64,000 nucleotides of DNA from Desulfatitalea alkaliphila (lineage in GTDB: Bacteria > Desulfobacterota > Desulfobacteria > Desulfobacterales > Desulfosarcinaceae), in assembly GCF_022968795.1 (NCBI RefSeq), contig NZ_JALJRB010000007.1:62001-126000 (forward strand), given 5' to 3'. The notes under the pieces are model-generated. The model did no database searches. It was not told the DNA's origin and was given only the letters and a program-made list of their open reading frames with translations. Below, in pieces: positions 52,833 to 61,133 of this stretch (within the stretch, counting starts at the first letter, position 1; the number at the start of each line of letters is the position of its first letter). The translations under genes and the position numbers were made by a program.

Positions 52833-53187
52833 GATAGTTTTAAGTTTTAAGTGTTAAGTTTTAAGTTAAGGAATGCTATCGATTTTAGGGGGATAGGGGT
52901 GGGCGAGCGGATAGTTCCTTTCACGCATCGTAGGGGCACGGCACGCCGTGCCCCTACAGGACGTACGTTGGCCATCGGTTTCAATTTCGACCAGCCCATA
53001 ACCCATAGGATGCGCTGACGAAGGAAGCGCATCGTTTGCATTTGATCGTTTGAATTCGAATTGCACCACACCAAATGACCGATTGCCACCATTCCCACAT
53101 ACCCGGAGGGATATGTTTTTGCCCCCAACCCCTAAAATCGATAGAATTCATTAACTTAAAACTTAACACTTAAAACTTAACACTATC
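52833..53187. repeat. 355-base element bounded by 59-base terminal inverted repeats
   Basis: The left end (52833-52891) and the reverse complement of the right end (53129-53187) agree at about 56 of 59 positions and share blocks such as TTAAGTTTTAAGTGTTAAG and CTATCGATTTTAGGGG. A perfect palindrome (52930-52957) lies inside and no credible gene is present. Outside it, ATCAGGGATATAATGGGGTTGT (52734-52755) resembles the reverse complement of 53192-53211, extending the inverted symmetry. This fills most of the 577-base gap before yvcK. It looks like a non-autonomous, MITE-like element; no transposase is seen. Confidence 0.65.
52930..52957. repeat. REP-like palindrome inside the inverted-repeat element
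   Basis: Arms GTAGGGGCACGGC and GCCGTGCCCCTAC (13 bases each) enclose a two-base loop. Palindromes of the form TAGGGGCxCGGCxxGCCGxGCCCCTA are common dispersed intergenic repeats in bacterial genomes, from general knowledge. It sits close to the left inner end of the element. Confidence 0.65.
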
Positions 53188-53276
53188 TTTTACAACCCCA
53201 TTAATCCCGATCAACCCAATAATCACGATTATTTCGCCAATTGCATTTTCCACCCGAATAGGACAAAGTAGTTGCC

Positions 53277-54290
53277 ATGGACTTCGAACATTCAACAACC
53301 GCGCCCCTGCAGGTGGTGACCATCGGTGGGGGCAGTGGTCAATTCGCCCTTTTATCGGGGTTGCGGGATATACCGGGCATTGCCTTAACGGCCGTTGTGT
53401 CCATGATGGACAGCGGCGGCAGCACCGGTCGACTGCGGGACGAGCTGGGCACCTTGCCGCCGGGGGATGTTCTCAAATGCATCGTGGCCTTGTCGCCCCA
53501 CCAGCAGTTCGCGCGGCAGATCCTGCAGAAACGCTTCAAAAAGGATCGGCGACTCGAAGGGCACAATGCCGGCAATATGCTGTTGACCATGCTGTCGCGC
53601 TACACCGGGAATTTTCCCTCTGGAGTGGCGGCGCTTTCCGAAATCCTGGACACCCGGGGCACCATTCTGCCGGTCACCACCGACCAGGCCACTTTGGTGG
53701 CCGAACTGACCGACGGCACCCGCATTTTCGGTGAACAGGCCATCGATGTGCCGCGGGGCCATCAACGCGAAAAAATCCGGGATGTCTTTCTCGTGCCCCA
53801 CCACTGTGATGCCATCCATGTTTATCCGCCGGTGGTGGATGCCATTGCCGCGGCGGATTTCATCATCGTGGGACCGGGCGATTTGTTCACCAGCATCATC
53901 CCCAATCTGGTGGTCCCGGGCGTGGCCGATGCCCTGCGGGCATGCCGCGCACCGTTGCTCTACGTGTTGAACATCATGACCAAGTATGGCGAGACCCACA
54001 ACTTTCTGGCCATGGACTTCGTGCAACGGTTGGAGGCCTATCTGGGCAAACGGGTCGACGGCGTGATCTACAACAATCGTCCCCCGAGTGAATCGATATG
54101 TCAACTCTATCAAGCCCAGAAAGCCGATTGCGTGCGACTTGAACCTTCCGATCCCGATTGGACCGGCCGCACAATGCATGCCGCCGACCTGATAGAAACC
54201 GACGGCCCGGTGGTGCGGCACGATCCGCGCAAACTGGCCGGATTGCTGCAAACGATTTTCTTTGCAGAAAAGGATCCGAAGGAGGTGTGA
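53277..54290 (+). CDS. yvcK: YvcK/CofD-like uridine diphosphate-sugar binding protein (gluconeogenesis factor)
   Basis: The 337-residue protein starts VVTIGGGSGQFALLSGLRDI, then has VVSMMDSGGSTGRLRDELG, PPGDVLKCIVAL, EGHNAGNMLLTMLSRYTGNF and VGPGDLFTSIIPNLVVPGVA, all typical of the YvcK family. YvcK proteins bind UDP-sugars and affect cell shape and growth on gluconeogenic carbon. It starts after the inverted-repeat element; the ribosome binding site is weak. Its stop overlaps the next ATG (TGATG). Confidence 0.9.
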   Translation: MDFEHSTTAPLQVVTIGGGSGQFALLSGLRDIPGIALTAVVSMMDSGGSTGRLRDELGTLPPGDVLKCIVALSPHQQFARQILQKRFKKDRRLEGHNAGNMLLTMLSRYTGNFPSGVAALSEILDTRGTILPVTTDQATLVAELTDGTRIFGEQAIDVPRGHQREKIRDVFLVPHHCDAIHVYPPVVDAIAAADFIIVGPGDLFTSIIPNLVVPGVADALRACRAPLLYVLNIMTKYGETHNFLAMDFVQRLEAYLGKRVDGVIYNNRPPSESICQLYQAQKADCVRLEPSDPDWTGRTMHAADLIETDGPVVRHDPRKLAGLLQTIFFAEKDPKEV

Positions 54291-54781
54291 TGGCGCGACC
54301 CTTGATTGTCGGGGTCATGGGCGGTGCCCGGGCCGAAGCTGCCGATCTTCAGGCGGCCTACCGGCTGGGGGCCTTGATTGCCGCCCAAGGCTGGGTGCTG
54401 CTCAACGGCGGGCGCGGAACCGGCATCATGGACGCCAGCGCCCGCGGGGCCGCCGAGGCAGGCGGATTGACCATCGGGGTGCTGCCCGATGCCGATAGGG
54501 CCCATGCCAGCGAACACATTCGGGTCGCCGTGTGCACCGGCATGGGCAGCGCACGCAACACCATCAATGTGCTCAGCAGCGATATCGTGGTGGCTTGTGC
54601 CGGCGGCGCCGGCACCTTGTCCGAAATCGCCCTGGCGCTCAAGCACGGCAAGCGGGTGATCACCCTGGGATTCGAGGCGGCGGGCATCCGTGGCTTGTTG
54701 GGACCGGACATCGCCCTGGACGCGGCGCAATCCCCCGAGGCGGTCATCCGCCTCATTCAAACCCATTGTCGGTGCAAGTAG
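54290..54781 (+). CDS. LOG/TIGR00725-like Rossmann protein
   Basis: The 163-residue protein has VGVMGGARAEAADLQAAYRL, WVLLNGGRGTGIMDASARGA and the motif CAGGAGTLSEIALALKHGKR, characteristic of lysine-decarboxylase-like/LOG nucleotide-binding proteins of the TIGR00725 (MoCo carrier-like) group. The cytokinin LOG motif PGGxGTxxE is replaced here by AGGAGTLSE, so phosphoribohydrolase activity is not certain. GGAGG lies just before the ATG. Its 3' end overlaps ispD on the other strand by 25 bases. Confidence 0.75.
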   Translation: MARPLIVGVMGGARAEAADLQAAYRLGALIAAQGWVLLNGGRGTGIMDASARGAAEAGGLTIGVLPDADRAHASEHIRVAVCTGMGSARNTINVLSSDIVVACAGGAGTLSEIALALKHGKRVITLGFEAAGIRGLLGPDIALDAAQSPEAVIRLIQTHCRCK

Positions 54782-55446
54782 GCTTCGGCCCGCTGCAAGT
54801 CCTCGGCGGTGGTGATCTTGATGTTGGTGACATCGCCCGGGATGGTGTGCACCCGCCCGCCCATCTGCTCCACCAGGGAGGCGTCGTCGGTCGCCACCTT
54901 GGCATTTTGCCGCGCCCATTGGTGGGCTTTGCGAATCAGGGACAAGCGGAAGGCTTGGGGTGTTTGGGCCATGCAAAGGGATTCACGGGCGACGGTTTCG
55001 ATGATCACGTTTTGCGGATCCACCCGTATGAGGGTATCGGTGACCGGTACCACCGGAATGCACGCCCCCCAGCGCCGGGCGGCGTCGATACAGCGTTCGA
55101 TCAACTCGCCTGTAACCAGAGGCCGCACCCCGTCATGAATCAACACCACATCGTCTTCTTCCGGCATGCGTTGCAGTCCGTTGAACACCGAATCCTGCCG
55201 CCGCGGCCCACCGGGCACCAGCAACGGTTCGCGGCGCAATCCGGCGCCGGCAATAATCTCCCGCCGGCAACGGTCCATCTCCTGCTCCGGTACCGTCACG
55301 ACGATCTGTTGAATGCGTTCACAATTGTCAAAGGCCCGCAGGGTGCGGGTCAGGATGGGAAGGCCGCCGATGGTCAAGTACTGCTTGGGCCGATCGGCCC
55401 CCATGCGCACCCCTCTGCCGGCGGCCACGATCAGGGCGCTGCTCAT
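54757..55446 (-). CDS. ispD: 2-C-methyl-D-erythritol 4-phosphate cytidylyltransferase IspD
   Basis: IspD couples MEP with CTP in the non-mevalonate isoprenoid pathway. The 229-residue protein has the cytidylyltransferase loop IVAAGRGVRMGADRPKQYL, VPGGPRRQDSVFNGL, VLIHDGVRPLV, ARESLCMAQTPQAFR and the C-terminal TTAEDLQRAEAYL. Length is normal and it is not fused to IspF. The ATG overlaps the stop of the HPr-domain gene by four bases; it converges on the LOG-like gene. Confidence 0.95.
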   Translation of the reverse strand: MSSALIVAAGRGVRMGADRPKQYLTIGGLPILTRTLRAFDNCERIQQIVVTVPEQEMDRCRREIIAGAGLRREPLLVPGGPRRQDSVFNGLQRMPEEDDVVLIHDGVRPLVTGELIERCIDAARRWGACIPVVPVTDTLIRVDPQNVIIETVARESLCMAQTPQAFRLSLIRKAHQWARQNAKVATDDASLVEQMGGRVHTIPGDVTNIKITTAEDLQRAEAYLHRQWV

Positions 55447-56765
55447 CGCAAATACTTGAGTTCGTTGGGCAGGGGAACACCCTTGCCCATGGTGTCTTCA
55501 CCGTAATTGGCGGCGGCCAGTATTTCGATATCCTTCAAGGCGCGCACATCGCCTTCGAAGTTCACGCGCTCGATGTTCTCCTTTTGAATCTTGCCACCCG
55601 CCCATTGGATATCCAGCACGCTGCTGGCATCGAAGCGGTCGGCACCGATGACCAGCTCCACCTGGCCGCCGTAGTACTGGACGATTTTGGCCACCATCAA
55701 GCTGGGGCGGCTGTGAAAACCCAATTTTTGGGGGATGGGCACTTCAATGCGGCCCCGTTCGATGTTCTCGTTGAGAATCTCCCGGGCCAGCTCCTTTCCG
55801 GTACTCAAATAGTGACAGGCATAGTATAGGCCGTAATTGACGGTGCATTCGAGCAGTTGATCGGGGTCGACCAGGGCCGCCAGGCGGTCCTGCACCTGTT
55901 TGTAGATGTTCTTGTAGCCGGCCTCGTGCAAATGACGTTCGTAGAGATGCAGCAAGCGCCCCATCATCTGCAGCAGGTGAAACACAACGGAAAAGTGGCT
56001 GCGCAATTGCTTGAGCTTGCGATCACCGAATCGGAAACCGCCGTGGATCACATAGGTATCGAAGGAGGATTGAAGGTTGTGCACCACCATCTCGAATCGG
56101 CGAATGGCCACCTCATTGACCTGCACCGGCACCAACTGCCGGATCTCTTCGATGCTGTAGGGCTCATACAAGCCGAGCTGGTCGAAGCGGGTCGAGATAC
56201 CTAGAAATTCGCTGGCGATCTTAACGATGTGCTTCTTCTGGATGTCTTTGGATTCGTCGTCAATGCTATAGGGCAGCATTTCGCCGGTGGTGGTGCCGGG
56301 AAAGTCTTCCGGCCCGAAGGCATGCTCCGGAATGGGAATATTCAGATGCTTGGCCTCGTTGATGATCACCGGCGCCAGCTTCATCAATGCACTGTTAACG
56401 AAGCCGGCCGCTTTGCGACCGGCGTCGCTAAACTCTTCCGTTTGTGGCAAGTCATAGAAGATCAAACGATTGGCGATATGCTTCTGCGAGTATCCGCCCA
56501 GGCTCAAATGGCGTACGGCGGCGGCCAATTCGCGATAGCAGTACCACTGCGAATTGTTCTTGGCGCCGTGAAAATCGAGGAAATCCTCCAGCACCTGGGA
56601 GGTGGACACCAACTCGGAATAAAGCTTCTTGGTGAAGGCGGCGGCGGGCAGTGGTCCACTGGCCAAATAGATGCAGCACTTCAGGTAGTCGAAGGAGAAG
56701 AGCCGCACCTTTTCGGCAAATGAGATTTCACAATAGCCTTCATCGGCGGTAACGCAAGGATTCAT
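55443..56765 (-). CDS. HPr-domain protein with large uncharacterised N-terminal region
   Basis: The 440-residue protein ends in an HPr-like domain (residues about 340-425): PIPQKLGFHSRPSLMVAKIV carries His351 at the place of the phosphorylated HPr His15, followed by a Ser-containing segment (FDASSVLDIQWAGGKIQ) where the Ser46 loop would lie. The first 340 residues are mainly helical, including VVFHLLQMMGRLLHLYERHL, and match no family I know. It lies five bases after sufB and overlaps ispD, so it is in one operon with Fe-S and isoprenoid genes. A regulatory role in carbon or metal sensing is speculative. Confidence 0.65.
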   Translation of the reverse strand: MNPCVTADEGYCEISFAEKVRLFSFDYLKCCIYLASGPLPAAAFTKKLYSELVSTSQVLEDFLDFHGAKNNSQWYCYRELAAAVRHLSLGGYSQKHIANRLIFYDLPQTEEFSDAGRKAAGFVNSALMKLAPVIINEAKHLNIPIPEHAFGPEDFPGTTTGEMLPYSIDDESKDIQKKHIVKIASEFLGISTRFDQLGLYEPYSIEEIRQLVPVQVNEVAIRRFEMVVHNLQSSFDTYVIHGGFRFGDRKLKQLRSHFSVVFHLLQMMGRLLHLYERHLHEAGYKNIYKQVQDRLAALVDPDQLLECTVNYGLYYACHYLSTGKELAREILNENIERGRIEVPIPQKLGFHSRPSLMVAKIVQYYGGQVELVIGADRFDASSVLDIQWAGGKIQKENIERVNFEGDVRALKDIEILAAANYGEDTMGKGVPLPNELKYLR

Positions 56766-56770
56766 CGCAG

Positions 56771-57964
56771 CTACATCATGTCCTTTTGGGTTTCGTGGAT
56801 GATGCGGTCGATCTTCTGCCGCAATCCGGCGGGCAAGCCTTCAATGTCCACGTTCAAAAACCCCCGAACGATCATGGAGACGGCCTCGTCTTCATCCACG
56901 CCGCGGGCCATCAGATACTCGATTTCGCCCTGGTCGATCTTGCCCACGGCCGCCTCGTGGGACATCTCCACTCCCGGCACGTAGCCGCGCAGCTCCGGGA
57001 TGGCGTGCATCAGCCCCTCTTTGAGAACCAACCCTTTGCACTCTAGATGGGCCTTGACACCCGCCACTTTGCCCACCAACTCCCCCCGCGCCACGATGGT
57101 GCCGCCGGCGGCGATGGCGCGGGAAATGATTTCCGCCCGGGTGCCCGGTGCGTTGAGCACCACCCGGGAACCGACGTCCAGATGGCAGCCCTTGGCCGCC
57201 ACCAGCACGCTGTTGAAGCGCGCCACCGCCCCTTCGCCGTCCAGGTAGGTGATCGGATTCATCTGCAAGGAGCCCACCGGCTTGAGGGAGATGTAATTGG
57301 AGACAAACACGCCCCCCTCTTCCACATGCACCACCGTCCGCGGGCGCACATTGACCCGCTCGCCCCAATCGTGAATCATGGTGAAGTGCAGTTGGGCGCC
57401 TTTTTTGACATAAAACTCCGAAACGCCGACGTGGAGGCCGGACACCAGATGGGGCGAGGTGGCACAACCGGTGATTACCTGCAAGCGGGAATCGGGTTCG
57501 GCGATGACCACATTGTGCACGTTCTGGGAAAACTTCTCTTTGGCGATATAAAGGCAGGCCTGGACCGGTTCTGTCACGTGGCGACCCGCCGCCGATCGAA
57601 TGAAGTAGCCCTCATGAGGGATCTCCTTCGCACGGCTGGTAAAAGTATCTTGGGCCGGATCGATGGAGCGCCAGAGATAGTCCGCCAGCCAATCGTGGGT
57701 CTGTCGGGCCTGGGTGATGGACATCACCTCCACGCCGTCTTGCCGGGCGTGGCAGTGGATCACCGAGCGATCCTTCTGGATGAAGGTGCCGCTGCGATCC
57801 TTTTCGCTGGTGTCGATGCCCACGTCGAGGAACTTGCGCGCATCGTCCCCCGTGATGTCGGTCAGTTGCGTCACATAACCATGGTTTTCGGCCTCGGTCT
57901 CATATTCAGGCCAGTCGATGCCGTCGGGGGCATCGTTGTCTACAGTTGAACGTCCATTGCGCAT
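56771..57964 (-). CDS. sufB: Fe-S cluster assembly scaffold SufB/SufD-like (SMS type)
   Basis: The protein of about 397 residues is a beta-helix SufB/SufD family scaffold: GYFIRSAAGRHVTEPVQACL, RLQVITGCATSPHLVSGLHV, FYVKKGAQLHFTMIHDWGE and the C-terminal block PGVEMSHEAAVGKIDQGEIE followed by YLMARGVDEDEAVSMIVRGF. It is shorter than E. coli SufB (495) and the only member here, as in the minimal two-component SMS systems of anaerobes. It would receive and transfer Fe-S clusters with SufC. The ATG chosen follows GAGGAG; an ATG at 57973 is an alternative. It overlaps sufC by 25 bases. Confidence 0.88.
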   Translation of the reverse strand: MRNGRSTVDNDAPDGIDWPEYETEAENHGYVTQLTDITGDDARKFLDVGIDTSEKDRSGTFIQKDRSVIHCHARQDGVEVMSITQARQTHDWLADYLWRSIDPAQDTFTSRAKEIPHEGYFIRSAAGRHVTEPVQACLYIAKEKFSQNVHNVVIAEPDSRLQVITGCATSPHLVSGLHVGVSEFYVKKGAQLHFTMIHDWGERVNVRPRTVVHVEEGGVFVSNYISLKPVGSLQMNPITYLDGEGAVARFNSVLVAAKGCHLDVGSRVVLNAPGTRAEIISRAIAAGGTIVARGELVGKVAGVKAHLECKGLVLKEGLMHAIPELRGYVPGVEMSHEAAVGKIDQGEIEYLMARGVDEDEAVSMIVRGFLNVDIEGLPAGLRQKIDRIIHETQKDMM

Positions 57965-58716
57965 CGAACACACTCCTCGTATCCAAATTCACCGATCCAC
58001 TTGAGGATCTCCCGAGCGTTGCGCGAGCAGCACAAATGCCCGTTGAACAGCACCTGTCCTCTGTCCGCGGTGATGTAGTCCAAAATATGGCCCGTGTGGG
58101 TGATGATCAAGGCCGACTTGGTCTGGGGCGCGATCCGTTCCTGGTGGGATTTGCCTTTGGCGCATTTGACCCCCCGCCGCAGCAGGGTGTTGATGGTCTC
58201 GCCGATCAAGGCCATGTTCTCCAGGTCCACGCCCGACTCGGGCTCGTCCAGCAGAATCAGGTCCGGATCCTGGGCCATCAGCTGCAGCAGTTCGCTGCGC
58301 TTGATTTCGCCGCCGGAGAACTTGTGGTTCACGTCCCGATCGAGAAAGGCAGCGAAATTGACCTCTTCAGCCAACTGTTCGATATCCACGGCCCGACCGC
58401 TCAGCTTGCCGCACACCTGCACCAGATTGCGGGTTTTAAGCCCTTGGATCGTGGGCGGCCGCTGCACCGAGACCCCGATCCCCAGACGGGCCCGCTCGTG
58501 GATCGGCATGTGGGTGATGTCTTCGCCCTTGAAGGTGATTTTGCCGTGGGTGACATGATAGCCGGAAAACCCCATGATGGTCATCATCAGGCTGGTCTTG
58601 CCGGAACCGTTGGGGCCGAAAAGAATATGGGTTTCGCCTTGGGGGATCTCCATATTCAAATTGTTGAGGATCGTACGTCCGCCGACCTCAACCTGCAGCT
58701 CTTCGATGGTCAACAT
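57940..58716 (-). CDS. sufC: Fe-S assembly ATPase SufC (SMS type)
   Basis: SufC is the ABC ATPase of the SUF machine. The 258-residue protein has Walker A FGPNGSGKTSLMMTIMGF near residue 34, a Q-loop, the signature FSGGEIKRSELLQLM, Walker B LILLDEPESGVDLENMA and the switch His in ALIITHTGHILDYI. An insertion of about 15 residues before that strand (around KGKSHQERIAPQ) and a Cys-rich C-terminus (CCSRN, CVRC) differ from E. coli SufC. It is first in the operon sufC-sufB-HPr-ispD; no sufA, sufS or sufU gene is present in the window. Confidence 0.9.
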   Translation of the reverse strand: MLTIEELQVEVGGRTILNNLNMEIPQGETHILFGPNGSGKTSLMMTIMGFSGYHVTHGKITFKGEDITHMPIHERARLGIGVSVQRPPTIQGLKTRNLVQVCGKLSGRAVDIEQLAEEVNFAAFLDRDVNHKFSGGEIKRSELLQLMAQDPDLILLDEPESGVDLENMALIGETINTLLRRGVKCAKGKSHQERIAPQTKSALIITHTGHILDYITADRGQVLFNGHLCCSRNAREILKWIGEFGYEECVRCAMDVQL

Positions 58717-58763
58717 CCCTCTACCTCTGGCAAGTTGGGTTGTCCGAAGGGACAGTTTATTCA

Positions 58764-58785
58764 GCCGGACTTTGCCGCGTCCGGC
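58764..58785 (-). terminator. Possible terminator of RNase P RNA
   Basis: GCCGGAC and GTCCGGC form a seven-base stem around an eight-base loop, about 15 bases past the rnpB 3' end on the minus strand. Only TGAATAAAC follows, so the U-tract is weak; a second small hairpin (58741-58754) with a GAAG-type loop follows. The pair separates rnpB from sufC. Confidence 0.4.
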
Positions 58786-58799
58786 ATTCGGATGGATTC

Positions 58800-59184
<385 letters not shown>

Positions 59185-59195
59185 AAACTCATATA

Positions 59196-59201
59196 ATTAT
59201 A
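59196..59201 (-). promoter_or_regulatory. -10 element of the rnpB promoter
   Basis: On the minus strand a perfect TATAAT ends 11 bases before the rnpB 5' end, as expected for a transcript starting with the mature RNA. The -35 is poor; TCGACG at 59221-59226 (spacing 19) is the best candidate and falls inside the end of the zinc-ribbon gene. Confidence 0.5.
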
Positions 59202-59209
59202 GATGCATG

Positions 59210-59944
59210 TTACACGTCTTCGTCGATCATCGCCTTGGGATAGATGATCCGCTGGCAATGGGGGCACATCTGCATGGCGTCCATGCGCATCAATTCGATG
59301 AAGCGCTGGGGCGGCAGGTTCATCCGGCATACTTGGCACACTTCGTTATCCACCGCTGCCACCGCCACCCCGCGACCTTGCTGCTTGGCGCGGGTGTAGA
59401 CGGTTTGCATCTTGGCGTCCAACCGCAGCCAAATGGATTCCCGTTTACCGGCCAGTCGTTCCTTCTCCGCACGCTGGGTCTTTGCCTCCCCTTCGATTTC
59501 CGCCTGGCGTGCTTGGATCTCCTGCTGCATGTCGGCAAGGTCGGCCTTGTGGCAGGTCACTTCCTTTTCGGTACCCTCCAGCTGCTCCAGCATGGCGATC
59601 ATCTGATCCTCGATGGCGGCTTTGCGCATCTTCAGATCATCGATCTCCCGCAGCATGCTCTGATACTCTTTGTTGGTCTTGACCGAACGCAGCTTTTCGT
59701 CGTTGCGGGTCACCCGGTCCTCGATGGAACGAATTTCCTCCTCGTTGGATCGGTAGGTCTTGCGCAACTCTTCCAGACGCTGCTCGCCTTCGGCCACCTT
59801 CCGTTTAAAGTCTTCCAGCTCTGTTTCCAGCGCTGCGATACGCTGCTCGACACCGGCCAAATGCTGATTGATCAACTGTTCACTGCTGTCGACCAGCTGC
59901 AAGCTCGCCAGTGTCTCCAAGCATTCCCTGATGGTATTTGTCAT
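59210..59944 (-). CDS. Coiled-coil zinc-ribbon protein (CT398-like)
   Basis: The 244-residue protein is a long antiparallel coiled-coil hairpin (residues about 20-180, rich in Glu, Lys, Gln) followed by a C4 zinc ribbon with CQVCRMNL near 205 and CPHCQRII near 230. The layout matches the zf-RING_7/CT398 family, often found beside Nif3 genes as here. Homologues have been linked to sigma-54 or type III factors in chlamydia, but function in this group is not settled. It ends 25 bases upstream of rnpB and starts 14 bases after the Nif3 stop. Confidence 0.83.
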   Translation of the reverse strand: MTNTIRECLETLASLQLVDSSEQLINQHLAGVEQRIAALETELEDFKRKVAEGEQRLEELRKTYRSNEEEIRSIEDRVTRNDEKLRSVKTNKEYQSMLREIDDLKMRKAAIEDQMIAMLEQLEGTEKEVTCHKADLADMQQEIQARQAEIEGEAKTQRAEKERLAGKRESIWLRLDAKMQTVYTRAKQQGRGVAVAAVDNEVCQVCRMNLPPQRFIELMRMDAMQMCPHCQRIIYPKAMIDEDV

Positions 59945-59958
59945 CTACCCCTTCACTT

Positions 59959-60798
59959 TCACCCTTGGCTATAAAATGGATCTTGCTCCAAGGCGCACGC
60001 GTCAATCCGCACCGCCCGACCTGCATCCGACATCAGTTGACGCAACTGCGCGGCCAGCGGTTCGACAATCAAATGTTCCGATGCAAAATGGCCCACATCG
60101 ATCAGTCCGCGTCCCGCCGCCTCCACGTCTCGCGCGTCATGATAGCGCAAATCGCCGCTGATAAACACCTCCGCACCGGTTTCGAAAAAGGCGGCCAACA
60201 AACCCGAACCACTGCCCGAACAAACGGCCGCCTGTTGCACCATCATGTCCGGATCCCCGGCAACCCGCACTTGGTGCAAGCCCAACCGCTGCCGCACCGC
60301 TTCAGCCAACCGGCCAAGGGTCATGGGCTGTTCGAGGCGACCGATGCGTCCCATGCCCATCCCGGCGGCGCTGCCGTCATTCGTTGCGGCAGGGGGGATC
60401 ATGGGCACCAATTGTTGCAGCCCCAAGGTACGGGCCAACACCTGGTTGACCCCTTCCCGGGCACTGTCCAGGTTGGTGTGGGCGCAATAGAGGGCCATGC
60501 GTCCCTGCAAAGCGGCTTCAATCACACGACCGATGGTGCTTTCCACATCGATGGTACGCAGCGGGCGCAAGATCAAGGGATGGTGCGTTACCAGCATGTC
60601 CACCCCGTCCCGTACCGCTGACTGCACCACGGACAGCAGCGGGTCAAGGGATACCCGCACCGAACCTACCGGCCATCGTAGCGATCCGATCTGCAGCCCG
60701 CAGTTGTCCCACTCCTCGGCAAGATGCGGAGGCGCGATGCGTTCCATGGCCTTGACCAGGTCCGCAACGCAGGTTTCAACAGGGCTATCCGGGGCCAT
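59959..60798 (-). CDS. Nif3/YbgI family dinuclear metal-centre protein
   Basis: The protein of about 279 residues contains LAEEWDNCGLQIG near residue 27, MLVTHHPLILRPLRTI (metal His pair), YCAHTNLDSAREGVNQVLA and the C-terminal FISGDLRYHDARDVEAAGRG and LIDVGHFASEH, which are the ligand blocks of the Nif3-like fold. It is also known as GTP cyclohydrolase I type 2 homologue, but biological activity is unproven. The start taken is the ATG after AAAGGATGG; a longer frame to 60939 would run through the terminator of the upstream tRNA. It is co-directional with the zinc-ribbon gene. Confidence 0.88.
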   Translation of the reverse strand: MAPDSPVETCVADLVKAMERIAPPHLAEEWDNCGLQIGSLRWPVGSVRVSLDPLLSVVQSAVRDGVDMLVTHHPLILRPLRTIDVESTIGRVIEAALQGRMALYCAHTNLDSAREGVNQVLARTLGLQQLVPMIPPAATNDGSAAGMGMGRIGRLEQPMTLGRLAEAVRQRLGLHQVRVAGDPDMMVQQAAVCSGSGSGLLAAFFETGAEVFISGDLRYHDARDVEAAGRGLIDVGHFASEHLIVEPLAAQLRQLMSDAGRAVRIDACALEQDPFYSQG

Positions 60799-60831
60799 CG
60801 CGTACCATCCTTTCCCTGGTCCGAACAGATT

Positions 60832-60869
60832 AAAAAAGGGCGCGGTCCGTTGGATGGAACCACGCCCTT
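60832..60869 (-). terminator. Rho-independent terminator after tRNA (CAT)
   Basis: On the minus strand AAGGGCGTGGTTCC pairs with GGACCGCGCCCTT (one bulge, one G-U) around a short loop, followed by a run of T residues (TTTTTT). It lies 62 bases past the tRNA 3' end and about 35 bases ahead of the Nif3 start, separating the two units. Confidence 0.8.
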
Positions 60870-60930
60870 CATGAATCTTTTGATATGCATGGTGACAAGC
60901 GCAACGGGCCGCTCTGTTCATGAATCGAAG

Positions 60931-61003
60931 TGGGCCCACCTGGGCTCGAACCAGGGACCGACCGGTTATGAGCCGGTGGCTCTACCAACTGAGCTATGGG
61001 CCC
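60931..61003 (-). tRNA. tRNA with anticodon CAT (Ile2 or elongator Met)
   Basis: The 73-base minus-strand sequence begins GGGCCCATAGCTCAGTTGGT and ends GTTCGAGCCCAGGTGGGCCCA. Acceptor arms GGGCCCA and TGGGCCC pair perfectly. The anticodon stem-loop ACCGG-CTCATAA-CCGGT gives CAT. It is not the initiator, since it lacks the GGG-CCC anticodon-stem pairs and the acceptor mismatch. Whether it reads AUG or, after lysidine modification, AUA cannot be settled by eye. The CCA tail is not encoded (CTT follows). Confidence 0.9.
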
Positions 61004-61020
61004 GTCAACGACGCAGGCTT

Positions 61021-61049
61021 CTCTTATCGGTCACCTTCGGGTTTGTCAA
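61021..61049 (-). promoter_or_regulatory. Promoter of the CAT-anticodon tRNA
   Basis: On the minus strand a perfect TTGACA is followed after 17 bases by TAAGAG, a weak -10. Transcription would start close to base 1014 of the 61-kb block, some 10 bases before the tRNA. It lies just downstream of rpoD. Confidence 0.45.
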
Positions 61050-61133
61050 GCAATCCGATCCGACCGCTCCCGGTGATCAGCGACGGGCCTGTAAATGGGC
61101 AAAATCCACCCACCCCCGGGCGTGCCCGGACAG

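Noticed and set aside
61116-61129. CCGGGC-GT-GCCCGG hairpin after rpoD as a terminator
   Set aside because: The stem has only six pairs with a two-base loop and is followed by GGTGG rather than a T-run.
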